Shown here: piece by piece, positions 22,598 through 32,244 of the stretch | How the letters are laid out: the number at the start of each line of letters is the position of its first letter | Position numbering within the stretch: the stretch's first letter is position 1 | Assembly: GCF_000308855.1 (NCBI RefSeq) | Contig: NZ_BAGM01000021.1 | Coordinates: forward strand, 1 to 36,378 | DNA: 36,378 nucleotides | From: Nocardia veterana NBRC 100344 | GTDB lineage: Bacteria > Actinomycetota > Actinomycetes > Mycobacteriales > Mycobacteriaceae | Direction: 5' to 3' | Notes under the pieces: model-generated | Told to the model about the DNA's origin: nothing | The model's database searches: none | What the model saw: the letters and a program-made list of their open reading frames with translations, nothing else | Position numbers and translations under genes: made by a program

Positions 22598-22903
22598 GTG
22601 GCGGGACAGAAGATCCGCATCAGGCTCAAGGCCTACGACCATGAGGCGATCGATGCGTCTGCACGCAAGATCGTCGAGACGGTGACCCGCACCGGTGCCC
22701 GCGTGGTCGGGCCGGTGCCGTTGCCGACCGAGAAGAACGTGTATTGCGTCATCCGCTCGCCGCACAAGTACAAGGACTCGCGCGAGCACTTCGAGATGCG
22801 CACGCACAAGCGGCTGATCGACATCCTCGACCCGACGCCGAAGACGGTCGACGCGCTGATGCGCATCGATCTGCCGGCCAGCGTCGACGTCAACATTCAG
22901 TGA
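22598..22903 (+). CDS. rpsJ: 30S ribosomal protein S10
   Basis: This 101-aa protein starts at GTG 22598. The sequence [18 protein letters not shown], the [20 protein letters not shown] loop and the C-terminal [10 protein letters not shown] are those of actinobacterial S10. It sits in the 30S head and also works in antitermination as NusE. It is the first gene of the S10 operon, after a long leader, with rplC following after 14 bp. Confidence 0.98.
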   Translation: MAGQKIRIRLKAYDHEAIDASARKIVETVTRTGARVVGPVPLPTEKNVYCVIRSPHKYKDSREHFEMRTHKRLIDILDPTPKTVDALMRIDLPASVDVNIQ

Positions 22904-22917
22904 CGGGGATTGCAGAT

Positions 22918-23583
22918 ATGACTGACAACAAGAACAGGCCGGCCGCCGGCATCCTGGGCACCAAGCTCGGTATGACCCAGGTGTTCGACGAGAAGAACCG
23001 CGTCGTTCCGGTGACCGTCGTCAAGGCCGGGCCGAACGTCGTGACCCAGATCCGCACCGAGGAGCGCGACGGCTACTCCGCCGTTCAGCTCGCCTTCGGC
23101 GCGATCGACCCGCGCAAGGTGACCAAGCCCGTCGCCGGGCAGTTCGCCAAGGCCGGTGTCACCCCGCGCCGCCACATCGCCGAGATCCGGGTCGCCGACG
23201 CCGGCCAGTTCGAGGTGGGCCAGGAGCTGTCGGCCGATGTCTTCGAAGAGGGCACCTACGTCGACGTGACCGGCACCAGCAAGGGTAAGGGCTACGCCGG
23301 TGTCATGAAGCGCCACGGCTTCCGTGGCCAGGGCGCCGCCCACGGTGCGCAGGCCGTGCACCGCCGGCCGGGCTCCATCGGTGGATGTTCGACGCCTGGC
23401 CGTGTTTTCAAAGGCATGCGGATGGCCGGCCGGATGGGTAACGACCGTGTGACCACGCAGAACCTCTCGGTCCACAAGGTGGACGCCGAGAACGGTCTGC
23501 TGCTGATCAAGGGCGCGATCCCGGGCCGCAAGGGCGGCATCGTGATCGTCAAGAGCGCTGCGAAGGGTGGTGCCCGGGCATGA
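22918..23583 (+). CDS. rplC: 50S ribosomal protein L3
   Basis: This 221-aa protein starts at ATG 22918, with GGGGA upstream; an earlier in-frame start would overlap rpsJ. The N-terminus [15 protein letters not shown] and the extended core loop ([23 protein letters not shown], then [14 protein letters not shown]) are diagnostic for bacterial L3. The loop reaches toward the peptidyl transferase centre. The stop overlaps the rplD start by 4 bp (ATGA). Confidence 0.98.
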   Translation: MTDNKNRPAAGILGTKLGMTQVFDEKNRVVPVTVVKAGPNVVTQIRTEERDGYSAVQLAFGAIDPRKVTKPVAGQFAKAGVTPRRHIAEIRVADAGQFEVGQELSADVFEEGTYVDVTGTSKGKGYAGVMKRHGFRGQGAAHGAQAVHRRPGSIGGCSTPGRVFKGMRMAGRMGNDRVTTQNLSVHKVDAENGLLLIKGAIPGRKGGIVIVKSAAKGGARA

Positions 23584-24278
23584 GCACCGACACTAAGACC
23601 AACCTGACGCTTCCGGTGAAAGAGCCGGGCGGCAAGACCAACGGCACCGTCGAGCTCCCCGCGGAGATCTTCGACGCGACCGCCAACATCGCGCTGATGC
23701 ACCAGGTCGTCGTGGCCCAGCAGGCCGCGGCTCGCCAGGGCACGCACGCCACCAAGACCCGCGGCGACGTCCGCGGCGGTGGTAAGAAGCCGTACCGCCA
23801 GAAGGGCACCGGCCGCGCCCGCCAGGGTTCGACCCGCGCGCCGCAGTTCACCGGCGGTGGCACCGTGCACGGCCCGCAGCCGCGCGACTACTCGCAGCGT
23901 CTGCCCAAGAAGATGAAGGCCGCCGCTCTGCGTGGCGCCCTGTCGGACCGGGCTCGCAACGAGCGGATCCACGTGATCACCGAACTGGTCGCCGGCCAGA
24001 CGCCGTCCACCAAGGCCGCCAAGAACTTCCTGGCCGAGCTGTCGGACCGCAAGAAGGTGCTGGTCGTGGTCGGCCGCGAAGATGTCACCGCGTGGAAGAG
24101 CGTGGCGAACCTGCAGGGTGTGCACCCGATCGCGCCGGACCAGCTGAACACCTACGACGTGCTGCTCAGCGACGACGTCGTGTTCAGCGTCGAGGCGCTC
24201 AACGCGTTCGTGCATGGTCCGACGGAGTCGGCCCAGGAGTCCCAGCCCGGCTCCGCTGGACAGGAGGAAAGCAAGTGA
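23580..24278 (+). CDS. rplD: 50S ribosomal protein L4
   Basis: This 232-aa protein has the L4 exit-tunnel loop [25 protein letters not shown] (residues about 57-82) followed by [19 protein letters not shown]. The C-terminal about 15 residues ([17 protein letters not shown]) are an acidic extension of the kind seen in Actinobacteria. L4 helps assemble the 50S subunit and in some bacteria represses its own operon. It overlaps rplC before it and rplW after it by 4 bp each. Confidence 0.98.
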   Translation: MSTDTKTNLTLPVKEPGGKTNGTVELPAEIFDATANIALMHQVVVAQQAAARQGTHATKTRGDVRGGGKKPYRQKGTGRARQGSTRAPQFTGGGTVHGPQPRDYSQRLPKKMKAAALRGALSDRARNERIHVITELVAGQTPSTKAAKNFLAELSDRKKVLVVVGREDVTAWKSVANLQGVHPIAPDQLNTYDVLLSDDVVFSVEALNAFVHGPTESAQESQPGSAGQEESK

Positions 24279-24580
24279 CCACCATCGCCGACCCTCGCGA
24301 CATTCTGCTCGCGCCGGTGATCTCCGAGAAGTCCTACGGGCTGATCGAAGAGGGCACCTACACCTTCCTGGTGCACCCGGACTCGAACAAGACGCAGATC
24401 AAGATCGCCGTCGAGAAGGTTTTCGGCGTCAAGGTCACCAGCGTCAACACTGCCAACCGTCAGGGCAAGCGTAAGCGGACCCGCTTCGGTTACGGCCAGC
24501 GCAAGAGCACCAAGCGCGCGCTCGTGACCATCTCGGCCGACAGCAAGCCCATCGAGATCTTCGGAGGCCCGGTCGCGTAA
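24275..24580 (+). CDS. rplW: 50S ribosomal protein L23
   Basis: This 101-aa protein starts at GTG 24275, overlapping the rplD stop; longer frames upstream only reread rpl[47 protein letters not shown] and the basic [17 protein letters not shown] loop identify L23, which lines the exit tunnel and docks trigger factor and SRP. Confidence 0.98.
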   Translation: MTTIADPRDILLAPVISEKSYGLIEEGTYTFLVHPDSNKTQIKIAVEKVFGVKVTSVNTANRQGKRKRTRFGYGQRKSTKRALVTISADSKPIEIFGGPVA

Positions 24581-24613
24581 GCGGTCGGATCTTCAGAAAG
24601 CAGAGAAGAACTC

Positions 24614-25444
<831 letters not shown>

Positions 25445-25458
25445 GGAGGAGGTTAAAG

Positions 25459-25740
25459 ATGCCACGCAGCCTCAAGAAGGGCCCGTTCGTCGACGAACAC
25501 CTCCTCAAGAAGGTGGACGCCCAGAACGAGAAGGGCACCAAGCAGGTCATCAAGACCTGGTCGCGTCGTTCGACCATCATCCCCGATTTCATCGGCCACA
25601 CGTTCTCGGTCCACGACGGCCGCAAGCACGTGCCGGTGTTCGTCTCGGAGAACATGGTCGGGCACAAGCTCGGTGAGTTCGCGCCGACCAGGACGTTCCG
25701 GAGCCACGTCAAGGAAGATCGGAAGAGCAAGCGGCGATGA
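25459..25740 (+). CDS. rpsS: 30S ribosomal protein S19
   Basis: This 93-aa protein has the S19 hallmarks [48 protein letters not shown] and [16 protein letters not shown]. It binds 16S rRNA in the head with S13. A strong AAGGAGG site precedes ATG 25459, overlapping the end of rplB. Its stop overlaps the rplV start by 4 bp. Confidence 0.98.
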   Translation: MPRSLKKGPFVDEHLLKKVDAQNEKGTKQVIKTWSRRSTIIPDFIGHTFSVHDGRKHVPVFVSENMVGHKLGEFAPTRTFRSHVKEDRKSKRR

Positions 25741-26144
25741 GCGAACAAGACACCACGCTTCAGAACCCGACCGCGCGCGCGACCGCGAAGCACGTTCGCG
25801 TCACTCCGATGAAGGCTCGCCGCGTCGTGGACCTGGTCCGCGGCAAGCGGGTCGAGGATGCGCTGAACATCCTGCGCTTCGCGCCGCAGGCCGCCAGCGA
25901 ACCCGTCGCCAAGGTCGTGGCCAGCGCCGCGGCGAACGCCGAGAACAACTTCGGCCTGAACCCCGACACCCTGGTCATCTCGACGGCGTATGTCGACGAG
26001 GGCGCGACCATGAAGCGTTTCCAGCCGCGCGCCCAGGGCCGCGCGTTCCGGATCCGCAAGCGCACCAGCCACATCACCATCGAGGTCGAGAGCGTCGCTT
26101 CCGCCGCCCCGGCTCGTAGCCGCCGGAAGGGAGGGGCTAAGTAA
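25737..26144 (+). CDS. rplV: 50S ribosomal protein L22
   Basis: This 135-aa protein starts at ATG 25737 (ATGA overlap with rpsS). [26 protein letters not shown], and the hairpin end [23 protein letters not shown], identify L22, whose loop narrows the exit tunnel where macrolides bind. The C-terminal Ala/Arg/Lys tail is as in other mycolata. rpsC follows immediately. Confidence 0.98.
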   Translation: MSEQDTTLQNPTARATAKHVRVTPMKARRVVDLVRGKRVEDALNILRFAPQAASEPVAKVVASAAANAENNFGLNPDTLVISTAYVDEGATMKRFQPRAQGRAFRIRKRTSHITIEVESVASAAPARSRRKGGAK

Positions 26145-26942
<798 letters not shown>

Positions 26943-26945
26943 CCC

Positions 26946-27362
26946 ATGTTGATGCCCCGCAAGGTCAAGCACCGCAAGCAGCATCACCCCCGTCGTACCG
27001 GTATGGCCAAGGGCGGCACCTCGGTGGCGTTCGGTGACTTCGGCATCCAGGCTCTGGAGCCGGCGTACGTCACCAACCGGCAGATCGAGTCGGCGCGTAT
27101 CGCGATGACCCGCCACATCCGTCGTGGCGGCAAGATCTGGATCAACATCTACCCGGATCGCCCGCTGACCAAGAAGCCGGCCGAAACCCGCATGGGTTCC
27201 GGTAAGGGTTCGCCGGAGTGGTGGGTTGCGAACGTCAAGCCGGGTCGCGTGATGTTCGAGATGTCTTATCCGAACGAGGAGACCGCTCGTGAGGCGCTGC
27301 GCCGCGCGATGCACAAGCTCCCGATGAAGTGCAGGATCGTGACCAGGGAGGAGCAGTTCTGA
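26946..27362 (+). CDS. rplP: 50S ribosomal protein L16
   Basis: This 138-aa protein starts [24 protein letters not shown], the standard L16 opening, so ATG 26946 is preferred to the later [24 protein letters not shown] and the tRNA-contact loop [29 protein letters not shown] follow. The stop shares one base with the rpmC start (TGATG). Confidence 0.98.
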   Translation: MLMPRKVKHRKQHHPRRTGMAKGGTSVAFGDFGIQALEPAYVTNRQIESARIAMTRHIRRGGKIWINIYPDRPLTKKPAETRMGSGKGSPEWWVANVKPGRVMFEMSYPNEETAREALRRAMHKLPMKCRIVTREEQF

Positions 27363-27601
27363 TGGCTACCGGAACTCCGGCCGCAGACCTGCGCGAGCTC
27401 AACGAGGACGAGCTCGTCGCCCGCCTGCGTGAATCGAAGGAAGAGCTGTTCAACCTGCGCTTCCAGATGGCGACCGGCCAGTTGCAGAACAACCGGCGCC
27501 TGCGTGTGGTTCGTCACGAGATCGCGCGCATCTACACGGTCATGCGTGAGCGCGAGCTCGGCCTGGCCTCCGGTCCTGAAGGCAAGGGAGACGCGGCATG
27601 A
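27362..27601 (+). CDS. rpmC: 50S ribosomal protein L29
   Basis: This 79-aa protein starts at ATG 27362. [32 protein letters not shown] and [23 protein letters not shown] are the two-helix L29 pattern at the tunnel exit. Its stop overlaps the rpsQ start by 4 bp (ATGA). Confidence 0.97.
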   Translation: MATGTPAADLRELNEDELVARLRESKEELFNLRFQMATGQLQNNRRLRVVRHEIARIYTVMRERELGLASGPEGKGDAA

Positions 27602-27894
27602 GTGACGCCAAGGGCCCGGCCAAGACGCCGGCCAAGCAGGAGGAGCGTGGCTCGCGCAAGGTGCGCATCGGCTACGTTGTCTCCGACAAGATGAACAAGA
27701 CCATCGTGGTCGAGTTGGAAGATCGTGTGAAGCACCCGCTTTACGGCAAGATCATCCGCACCACCTCGAAGGTGAAGGCGCACGACGAGAACGAGATCGC
27801 CGGTGTCGGCGACCGCGTGCAGCTGATGGAGACCCGTCCGCTGTCGGCCACCAAGCGGTGGCGGCTGGTGGAGGTTCTGGAGAAGGCGAAGTAA
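27598..27894 (+). CDS. rpsQ: 30S ribosomal protein S17
   Basis: This 98-aa protein has a polar N-terminal extension of about 20 residues typical of Actinobacteria, then the OB-fold S17 core: [67 protein letters not shown]. It binds 16S rRNA early in 30S assembly. It is the last gene of the operon here, followed by a strong terminator. Confidence 0.98.
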   Translation: MSDAKGPAKTPAKQEERGSRKVRIGYVVSDKMNKTIVVELEDRVKHPLYGKIIRTTSKVKAHDENEIAGVGDRVQLMETRPLSATKRWRLVEVLEKAK

Positions 27895-27928
27895 GCCTCT
27901 TCTCGGCCTCGGCTGTGTAGTCGACATG

Positions 27929-27964
27929 CGAAGGCCCGCTTCCCGTTCGGGAAGCGGGCCTTCG
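27929..27964 (+). terminator. Strong T-less terminator of S10 operon
   Basis: A perfect 16-bp stem (27929-27944 with 27949-27964) closes a 4-base GTTC loop 34 bp after the rpsQ stop. The stem is rich in GC and is not followed by a T-run. The structure is symmetrical enough to act in both directions. Confidence 0.9.
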
Positions 27965-28103
27965 TGCATTCGGAGCGGCCGAGCGTTGGAATCTACCCTG
28001 GTATCTTCGGAGCGTGCGACGGGCACGGGCTTCCGGTCCGAGTCGCCTCCGCGGATGTCGATTGTTTCCCGATGACCTCGACGAGTGACCGACGGAGGGT
28101 GCG

Positions 28104-28772
28104 GTGAGCCGGTGGGCCTGGTCCGACGGAATCCGCGCGGATGTGCGCACGTTGTGGGACTACAACCTCATGGGCCACGAGGTGCGGCCGGTGGATGTGG
28201 GGATCGGTTTGGGCAGTCACGATCTCGGCGTGGCGACCTACGCGGCCGAGCTGTACGCGCGGGGGGTCTTTCCGACGATCGTGTTCAGCGGCGCCAACGC
28301 GCCGACGACGGTGGCGGACTTCCCGGCGGGCGAGGCGGTGCACTATCGCGAACATGCGGTGGCGCTGGGGGTTCCGGACCGGGCTGTACTCGTCGAGCCT
28401 CTGGCCACGAATACCGCTGAGAACATCGACTTTTCGCGCGCACTGCTCCGGGACGCCGGGCACGCGGTGCGGTCGGTATTGCTGATCAGCCGGCCGTATC
28501 AACAGCGGCGCAGCTACGCGACGTGCCGGAAGCGGTGGCCGGAGGTGGATGTGGTGTGCGGGTCGTTGCCGGAAACGCTGGAGGACTACGTCGAGCGGAT
28601 CGGGAGTGCGGAGCGAGTCGTCACCATGCTGGTCGGTGACACCCAGCGAGTGTGGCGATACGCGGCGGAGGGCTGGGCGATCGAACAGGAGGTCCCGGAC
28701 GCGGTCCGGGGCGCCTACGACCGGCTGGTGGCGGCCGGCTTCACCGGGCGGCTGCTTCCCCCACGCGGATGA
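28104..28772 (+). CDS. YdcF/DUF218-family protein
   Basis: This 222-aa protein starts at GTG 28104, with GGAGGG upstream. It has the DUF218 pattern: an Asp/Gly-rich first strand (DVGIGLGSHDLGVATYAAELY), IVFSGANAPTT, and a block NTAENIDFSRALL that corresponds to the conserved T-x-E-N step, followed by SVLLISRPYQQRRSYAT. There is no membrane segment, unlike some family members. YdcF proteins have a Rossmann-like fold and bind S-adenosylmethionine in E. coli. Their role is unclear, with links to envelope or vancomycin-resistance (SanA) functions in relatives. It stands alone after the ribosomal terminator, separated by about 180 bp from the next gene. Confidence 0.8.
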   Translation: MSRWAWSDGIRADVRTLWDYNLMGHEVRPVDVGIGLGSHDLGVATYAAELYARGVFPTIVFSGANAPTTVADFPAGEAVHYREHAVALGVPDRAVLVEPLATNTAENIDFSRALLRDAGHAVRSVLLISRPYQQRRSYATCRKRWPEVDVVCGSLPETLEDYVERIGSAERVVTMLVGDTQRVWRYAAEGWAIEQEVPDAVRGAYDRLVAAGFTGRLLPPRG

Positions 28773-28950
28773 CCTCGGCGGCGGCCGGCGCCGGATACCC
28801 GGATCGACAGCGTCCGATGAAGCGCGGACCAGCGGCGGCGAGACGGGGCACGACCAGCGCCGGTGAGTGACGATCTGCGCAAGTCTCGCCGACTCGGTAG
28901 ATTTCTCGCGTCCTCGAGATACTCGGGTCGTCGGCGGGAGGAGCGAACAA

Positions 28951-29481
28951 GTGTGGGGTGTGGCGGATTTCGGGGATCGGGATCCAGGTTCGTTGCCGCC
29001 GGTGACGCGGATGGTGCTCAGTGCCGACGGTTCCACGACGCGGTTGTTGGAGGCGCTGGTCGGGGCTTCCTTGGCGGTCGAGGTGGTGGAACAGTGGTGC
29101 TCGACTCCGGAGCCGCTGCCGATTCGGGTGCGTGCGGTTCTCGGCTGCCTCGCCCAGGACGAGGTGGTGCGGCGGCGCTCGGAGCTGCGGCTCGCCGATC
29201 GACCGGTGTCGCGCAACGACGTGACGGTGTCCTGTCGCGATCCCGAACTGCGGTCCATCTTCACCGATGAGCACGTGCCGATCGGCCGCGGGCTCGACGC
29301 CGCCCACCGGGTACTCGGCCGCACCGTACTGGCCACCGGCTGGACCAGTTGGTCGCCCGACGGCGACGGCGAAATCGATTGTGTGTACAAGGAATACGTC
29401 CTCACCGATCCGTCGGACCGGCCGGTGGCGCATATCCGGGAGCGATTCAATCCGCTGCACGTCCCGGCGGGAGTACGGTGA
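28951..29481 (+). CDS. Chorismate pyruvate-lyase-like protein (Rv2949c/DUF98 family)
   Basis: This 176-aa protein is read from GTG 28951, preceded by GGGAGGAG at 9 bases; an earlier frame start at 28867 has no such site. The opening PVTRMVLSADGSTTRLLEALVGASLAVEVVEQ matches the first helix-strand of Rv2949c-type chorismate lyases. A basic RRRSELRL strand (residues 74-81) and the late HIRERFNP strand with Glu164 fall where UbiC has its active-site Arg and Glu. Rv2949c makes 4-hydroxybenzoate from chorismate. Identity to UbiC is low, so a related aromatic acid is possible. Stop and start of the next gene share a base (TGATG), which points to joint action with the flavin monooxygenase. Confidence 0.66.
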   Translation: MWGVADFGDRDPGSLPPVTRMVLSADGSTTRLLEALVGASLAVEVVEQWCSTPEPLPIRVRAVLGCLAQDEVVRRRSELRLADRPVSRNDVTVSCRDPELRSIFTDEHVPIGRGLDAAHRVLGRTVLATGWTSWSPDGDGEIDCVYKEYVLTDPSDRPVAHIRERFNPLHVPAGVR

Positions 29482-30779
29482 TGCGGGTTCTGATCGCCGG
29501 CGCCGGTATCGCCGGACTGACCGCCGCGGCCTGCCTGCATCGGGTGGGTATCGAGGCTGTCGTGGTCGATTCCGTCGCCGAGCTGCGACCGCTCGGCGTC
29601 GGGATCAACCTGCTCCCGCACGCCGTGCGCGTACTCGACGATCTGGGACTCGGTGCCGCCCTTGCCGAGTGCGCGATCGCCACCTCGTCCGCGGTGCATC
29701 TCGACCGGTTCGGCAACCGGATCTGGAGTGAGCCACGCGGACTGGCCGCCGGTCACGATCGCCCCCAGTATTCGGTGCATCGTGGCGAGTTGCAGGGATT
29801 GCTGGTGGATCTGGTGCGTTCCCGGCTGGGCGAGCGGGCTGTGCGCGAGGGGATGGCGCTGCGATCGTTCACCGAGGAGGCCGACGGCGTGCGTTGCCGG
29901 CTCCTCGATCGCGCGGCCGGAATCGTCGTCGAGGAAACCGCCGATGTGCTGATCGGTGCCGACGGACTGCATTCCACCGTGCGGGCGCAGCTGCATCCGG
30001 GGGAGGGCCGGCCGTTGTGGAACGGCATCCGAATGTGGCGGGGCGTCACCGAGTTTCGCCCGTTTCTCGACGGGCGGACCATGGTGCTCGCCGGATCCAA
30101 CCGGGCCGCCAAGTTCGTGATGTACCCGATCTCGGAGGCCGCGCGTCGGCGCGGCTCGGCCCTGGTGAACTGGGTCGCCGAGGTGCGGGTGCACGATACC
30201 GCCGTGCAGAGTCCGGACTGGAATCGTGCCGGACGATTGGACGATGTGCTGCCGCACTACGCCGGTTGGCGGTTGGCGGGCGTCGATATCGCCGAATTGC
30301 TCCGCGGCGCCCCGGAAGTCCTCGAATATCCGATGGTGGACCGCGAGCCCCTGCCGCACTGGGGCACCGAACGCGTCACCCTGATGGGCGATGCCGCGCA
30401 TCCGATGTATCCCATCGGATCGAACGGCGGTTCGCAGGCGATTCTGGACGCGCATGCCGTGGCTACCGAACTCGCGTCGGCACCGGATCCGATCATCGGG
30501 CTCGCCCGGTACGAGGCGGTGCGGCGCGAGGCGGTCAACGCCATCGTCCTGGCCAACCGCGATATGCCGATGGACCGTATCCTGCACGCGGTGGCCGAAC
30601 GCGCGCCGACGGGGTTCGAGCGGATCGACGATGTTCTCACCGCGGCCGAATTGGCCGGGCTGGCCGATGCGTATCGCCGGACCAGCAGCGCCACCTCACC
30701 CGTCGGCGGCGACGCGTCGGCCGGTGCCGACCGTGCACCGGGTCGTCCGGGCGGTACCGTCCGGACCGCCGAGGCCTAG
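29481..30779 (+). CDS. FAD-dependent monooxygenase, PhzS/salicylate-hydroxylase-like
   Basis: This 432-aa class A flavoprotein monooxygenase starts at ATG 29481. The FAD-binding GxGxxG is at residues 7-12 (GAGIAG), the DG motif at 159-168 (GADGLHSTVR) and the GD motif at 303-312 (GDAAHPMYPI). The blocks LGVGINLLPHAVRVLDDLGLG, PQYSVHRGELQ, MWRGVTEFRPFLDG and LEYPMVDREPLPHWG resemble PhzS of Pseudomonas, which carries out a decarboxylating hydroxylation in pyocyanin synthesis. It is coupled to the chorismate-lyase-like gene, so a hydroxybenzoate substrate is a reasonable guess. No separate reductase is needed in this class. The last about 45 residues are low complexity. It shares its stop region (CTAG) with the convergent acyltransferase gene. 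Confidence 0.82.
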   Translation: MRVLIAGAGIAGLTAAACLHRVGIEAVVVDSVAELRPLGVGINLLPHAVRVLDDLGLGAALAECAIATSSAVHLDRFGNRIWSEPRGLAAGHDRPQYSVHRGELQGLLVDLVRSRLGERAVREGMALRSFTEEADGVRCRLLDRAAGIVVEETADVLIGADGLHSTVRAQLHPGEGRPLWNGIRMWRGVTEFRPFLDGRTMVLAGSNRAAKFVMYPISEAARRRGSALVNWVAEVRVHDTAVQSPDWNRAGRLDDVLPHYAGWRLAGVDIAELLRGAPEVLEYPMVDREPLPHWGTERVTLMGDAAHPMYPIGSNGGSQAILDAHAVATELASAPDPIIGLARYEAVRREAVNAIVLANRDMPMDRILHAVAERAPTGFERIDDVLTAAELAGLADAYRRTSSATSPVGGDASAGADRAPGRPGGTVRTAEA

Positions 30780-32200
30780 CGTCCGTACGACTGGGACAGG
30801 ACGCGACCGGTGTCCAGGTCGAGCGTCCGGGCGGGACGCAGCACGACGGGCCGGAGCCGATGAAGCAGCCGTCCCAGTGGCGTGGGGCCGTCGATGCGGG
30901 CGCGGCCGGTCAGGTAGATGCTGCCCGGTGCGTGCCGGATGACGCCGACCAGTGTCAGGGTCACCGCCAAGACCGCGACGAACAGGATTATCGAGGCCCA
31001 GGCCGCGCCGACGGCGTCGTGCAGGGCCGGGTAGAGATGGATGAGCAGTTCCAGCACGATCGGGTGCGCGAGGAAGACCGCGAACGAGCGATCGGCGCCG
31101 TAGCGCGAGATCCGGCCTACCACGCGGTATTTCGGGCGGAGCCGAGACCACCAGGTGCTGAGCGTGTACAGGCCCGCGATCAGGGCGATGAAATACGCCG
31201 CCATATACGGATTGAAGACATTGTCGGCCTGCCACGGCGTGGTCCCGTGCGCGACCGAGCGCTGATAACACAGCTCCGCGACCACCGCCGCGGACACCGC
31301 GCCGAGAAGCAGTAGGGGCCCGAACCGGCGCACTGCCCGGTCGACGGTGCCGATATGCCAGGCCGCGACCGCCCCGAACAGGACGTAGAACTGGTACGGC
31401 AGGATCGTCACGTAGAGGTGATCCCACAGCTGTGCGGGCACGCCGGTCAGCGTCGGCGGATGCGTCAGTGCCCACAGCATGCCCAGTTGGACCAGCGCAC
31501 TCGCTCCGAGCACCCACCGGTGGTGGCCCGCGGTCCAGCGGACGAACCGAAGCAGCGCCGGGAACAGCAGGTAGATCTGCATCGACACCAGCAGGAAGTA
31601 CAGCTGATACCAGGCTTCACCGGTGAGGAGTTCGATCGCCAAGCGGCGCAGCGCGCCGGCGATCGATTCCTGATGAATGCCGGTGATCACCGAATAGCCC
31701 CAGTAGAACACCGACCAGATCAGGTACGGGATGCCGACCAGGGCGAATCGGCGGCGCCAGAAGTGCGGGGCCGCGAAGGAGCGGTCGGCGTACTGATACA
31801 TCAGGACGAACCCGGTGAGTGTGAAGAACGCCTCGCGGGGGAAATGCAGCAGCACCATCACCCCGTTGGCGGTCACGCTGTTCGGATCGCCGGATCTGTC
31901 GAGGACGTGGACGCCGATCACACTGGCGAAGGTCAGGATCCGAAACAAGCTGACCTGATGCAGATAGGGCCGCGACGGCTGCTGCCCGGTCGCCGCTGAT
32001 CCGGTCTCGGCGGCGGTGGCTGGGCCGGTTACCGAAGTCGCAATCCCCGTACTCATCGCGCCGTGGTCCGTGGGCAGGAGCACCGTCCGTCGCGCAGCAA
32101 GGTCGCCGACGAATGCGCTCGCGGAAAGGTGTCGATCATCTGCTTCCTCGAGTCGGTCGTCGCAATCCATGATTGCGACCGAACCTGTGAGGTTCCTCAT
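30776..32200 (-). CDS. Acyltransferase-3 family membrane protein
   Basis: This 474-aa polytopic protein starts at ATG 32200 with GAAGGGG close upstream; ATG 32056 would remove 48 polar residues but has no clear ribosome site. The acyltransferase-3 domain begins near residue 78 (PYLHQVSLFRILTFASVIGVHVLDR), where the family's catalytic histidine in an aliphatic helix is His98 in VIGVHVLDR. FPREAFFTLTGFVLMYQY and WRRRFALVGIPYLIWS follow. About ten TM helices are visible. The family O-acylates sugars or cell-wall and lipid acceptors at the membrane. The acceptor here is unknown. It lies 44 bp after the DUF2637 gene on the same strand. Confidence 0.85.
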   Translation of the reverse strand: MRNLTGSVAIMDCDDRLEEADDRHLSASAFVGDLAARRTVLLPTDHGAMSTGIATSVTGPATAAETGSAATGQQPSRPYLHQVSLFRILTFASVIGVHVLDRSGDPNSVTANGVMVLLHFPREAFFTLTGFVLMYQYADRSFAAPHFWRRRFALVGIPYLIWSVFYWGYSVITGIHQESIAGALRRLAIELLTGEAWYQLYFLLVSMQIYLLFPALLRFVRWTAGHHRWVLGASALVQLGMLWALTHPPTLTGVPAQLWDHLYVTILPYQFYVLFGAVAAWHIGTVDRAVRRFGPLLLLGAVSAAVVAELCYQRSVAHGTTPWQADNVFNPYMAAYFIALIAGLYTLSTWWSRLRPKYRVVGRISRYGADRSFAVFLAHPIVLELLIHLYPALHDAVGAAWASIILFVAVLAVTLTLVGVIRHAPGSIYLTGRARIDGPTPLGRLLHRLRPVVLRPARTLDLDTGRVLSQSYGR

Positions 32201-32244
32201 CGACCCCTTCGAGGGACCTGAACCGCCTGGTAGCGGGCGTGCCG

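Noticed and set aside
27993..30587. 864-aa open frame on the minus strand
   Set aside because: It covers the YdcF, chorismate-lyase-like and monooxygenase genes in antisense. Composition is Arg/His/Pro-rich without motifs, while the plus-strand proteins have clear family signatures.
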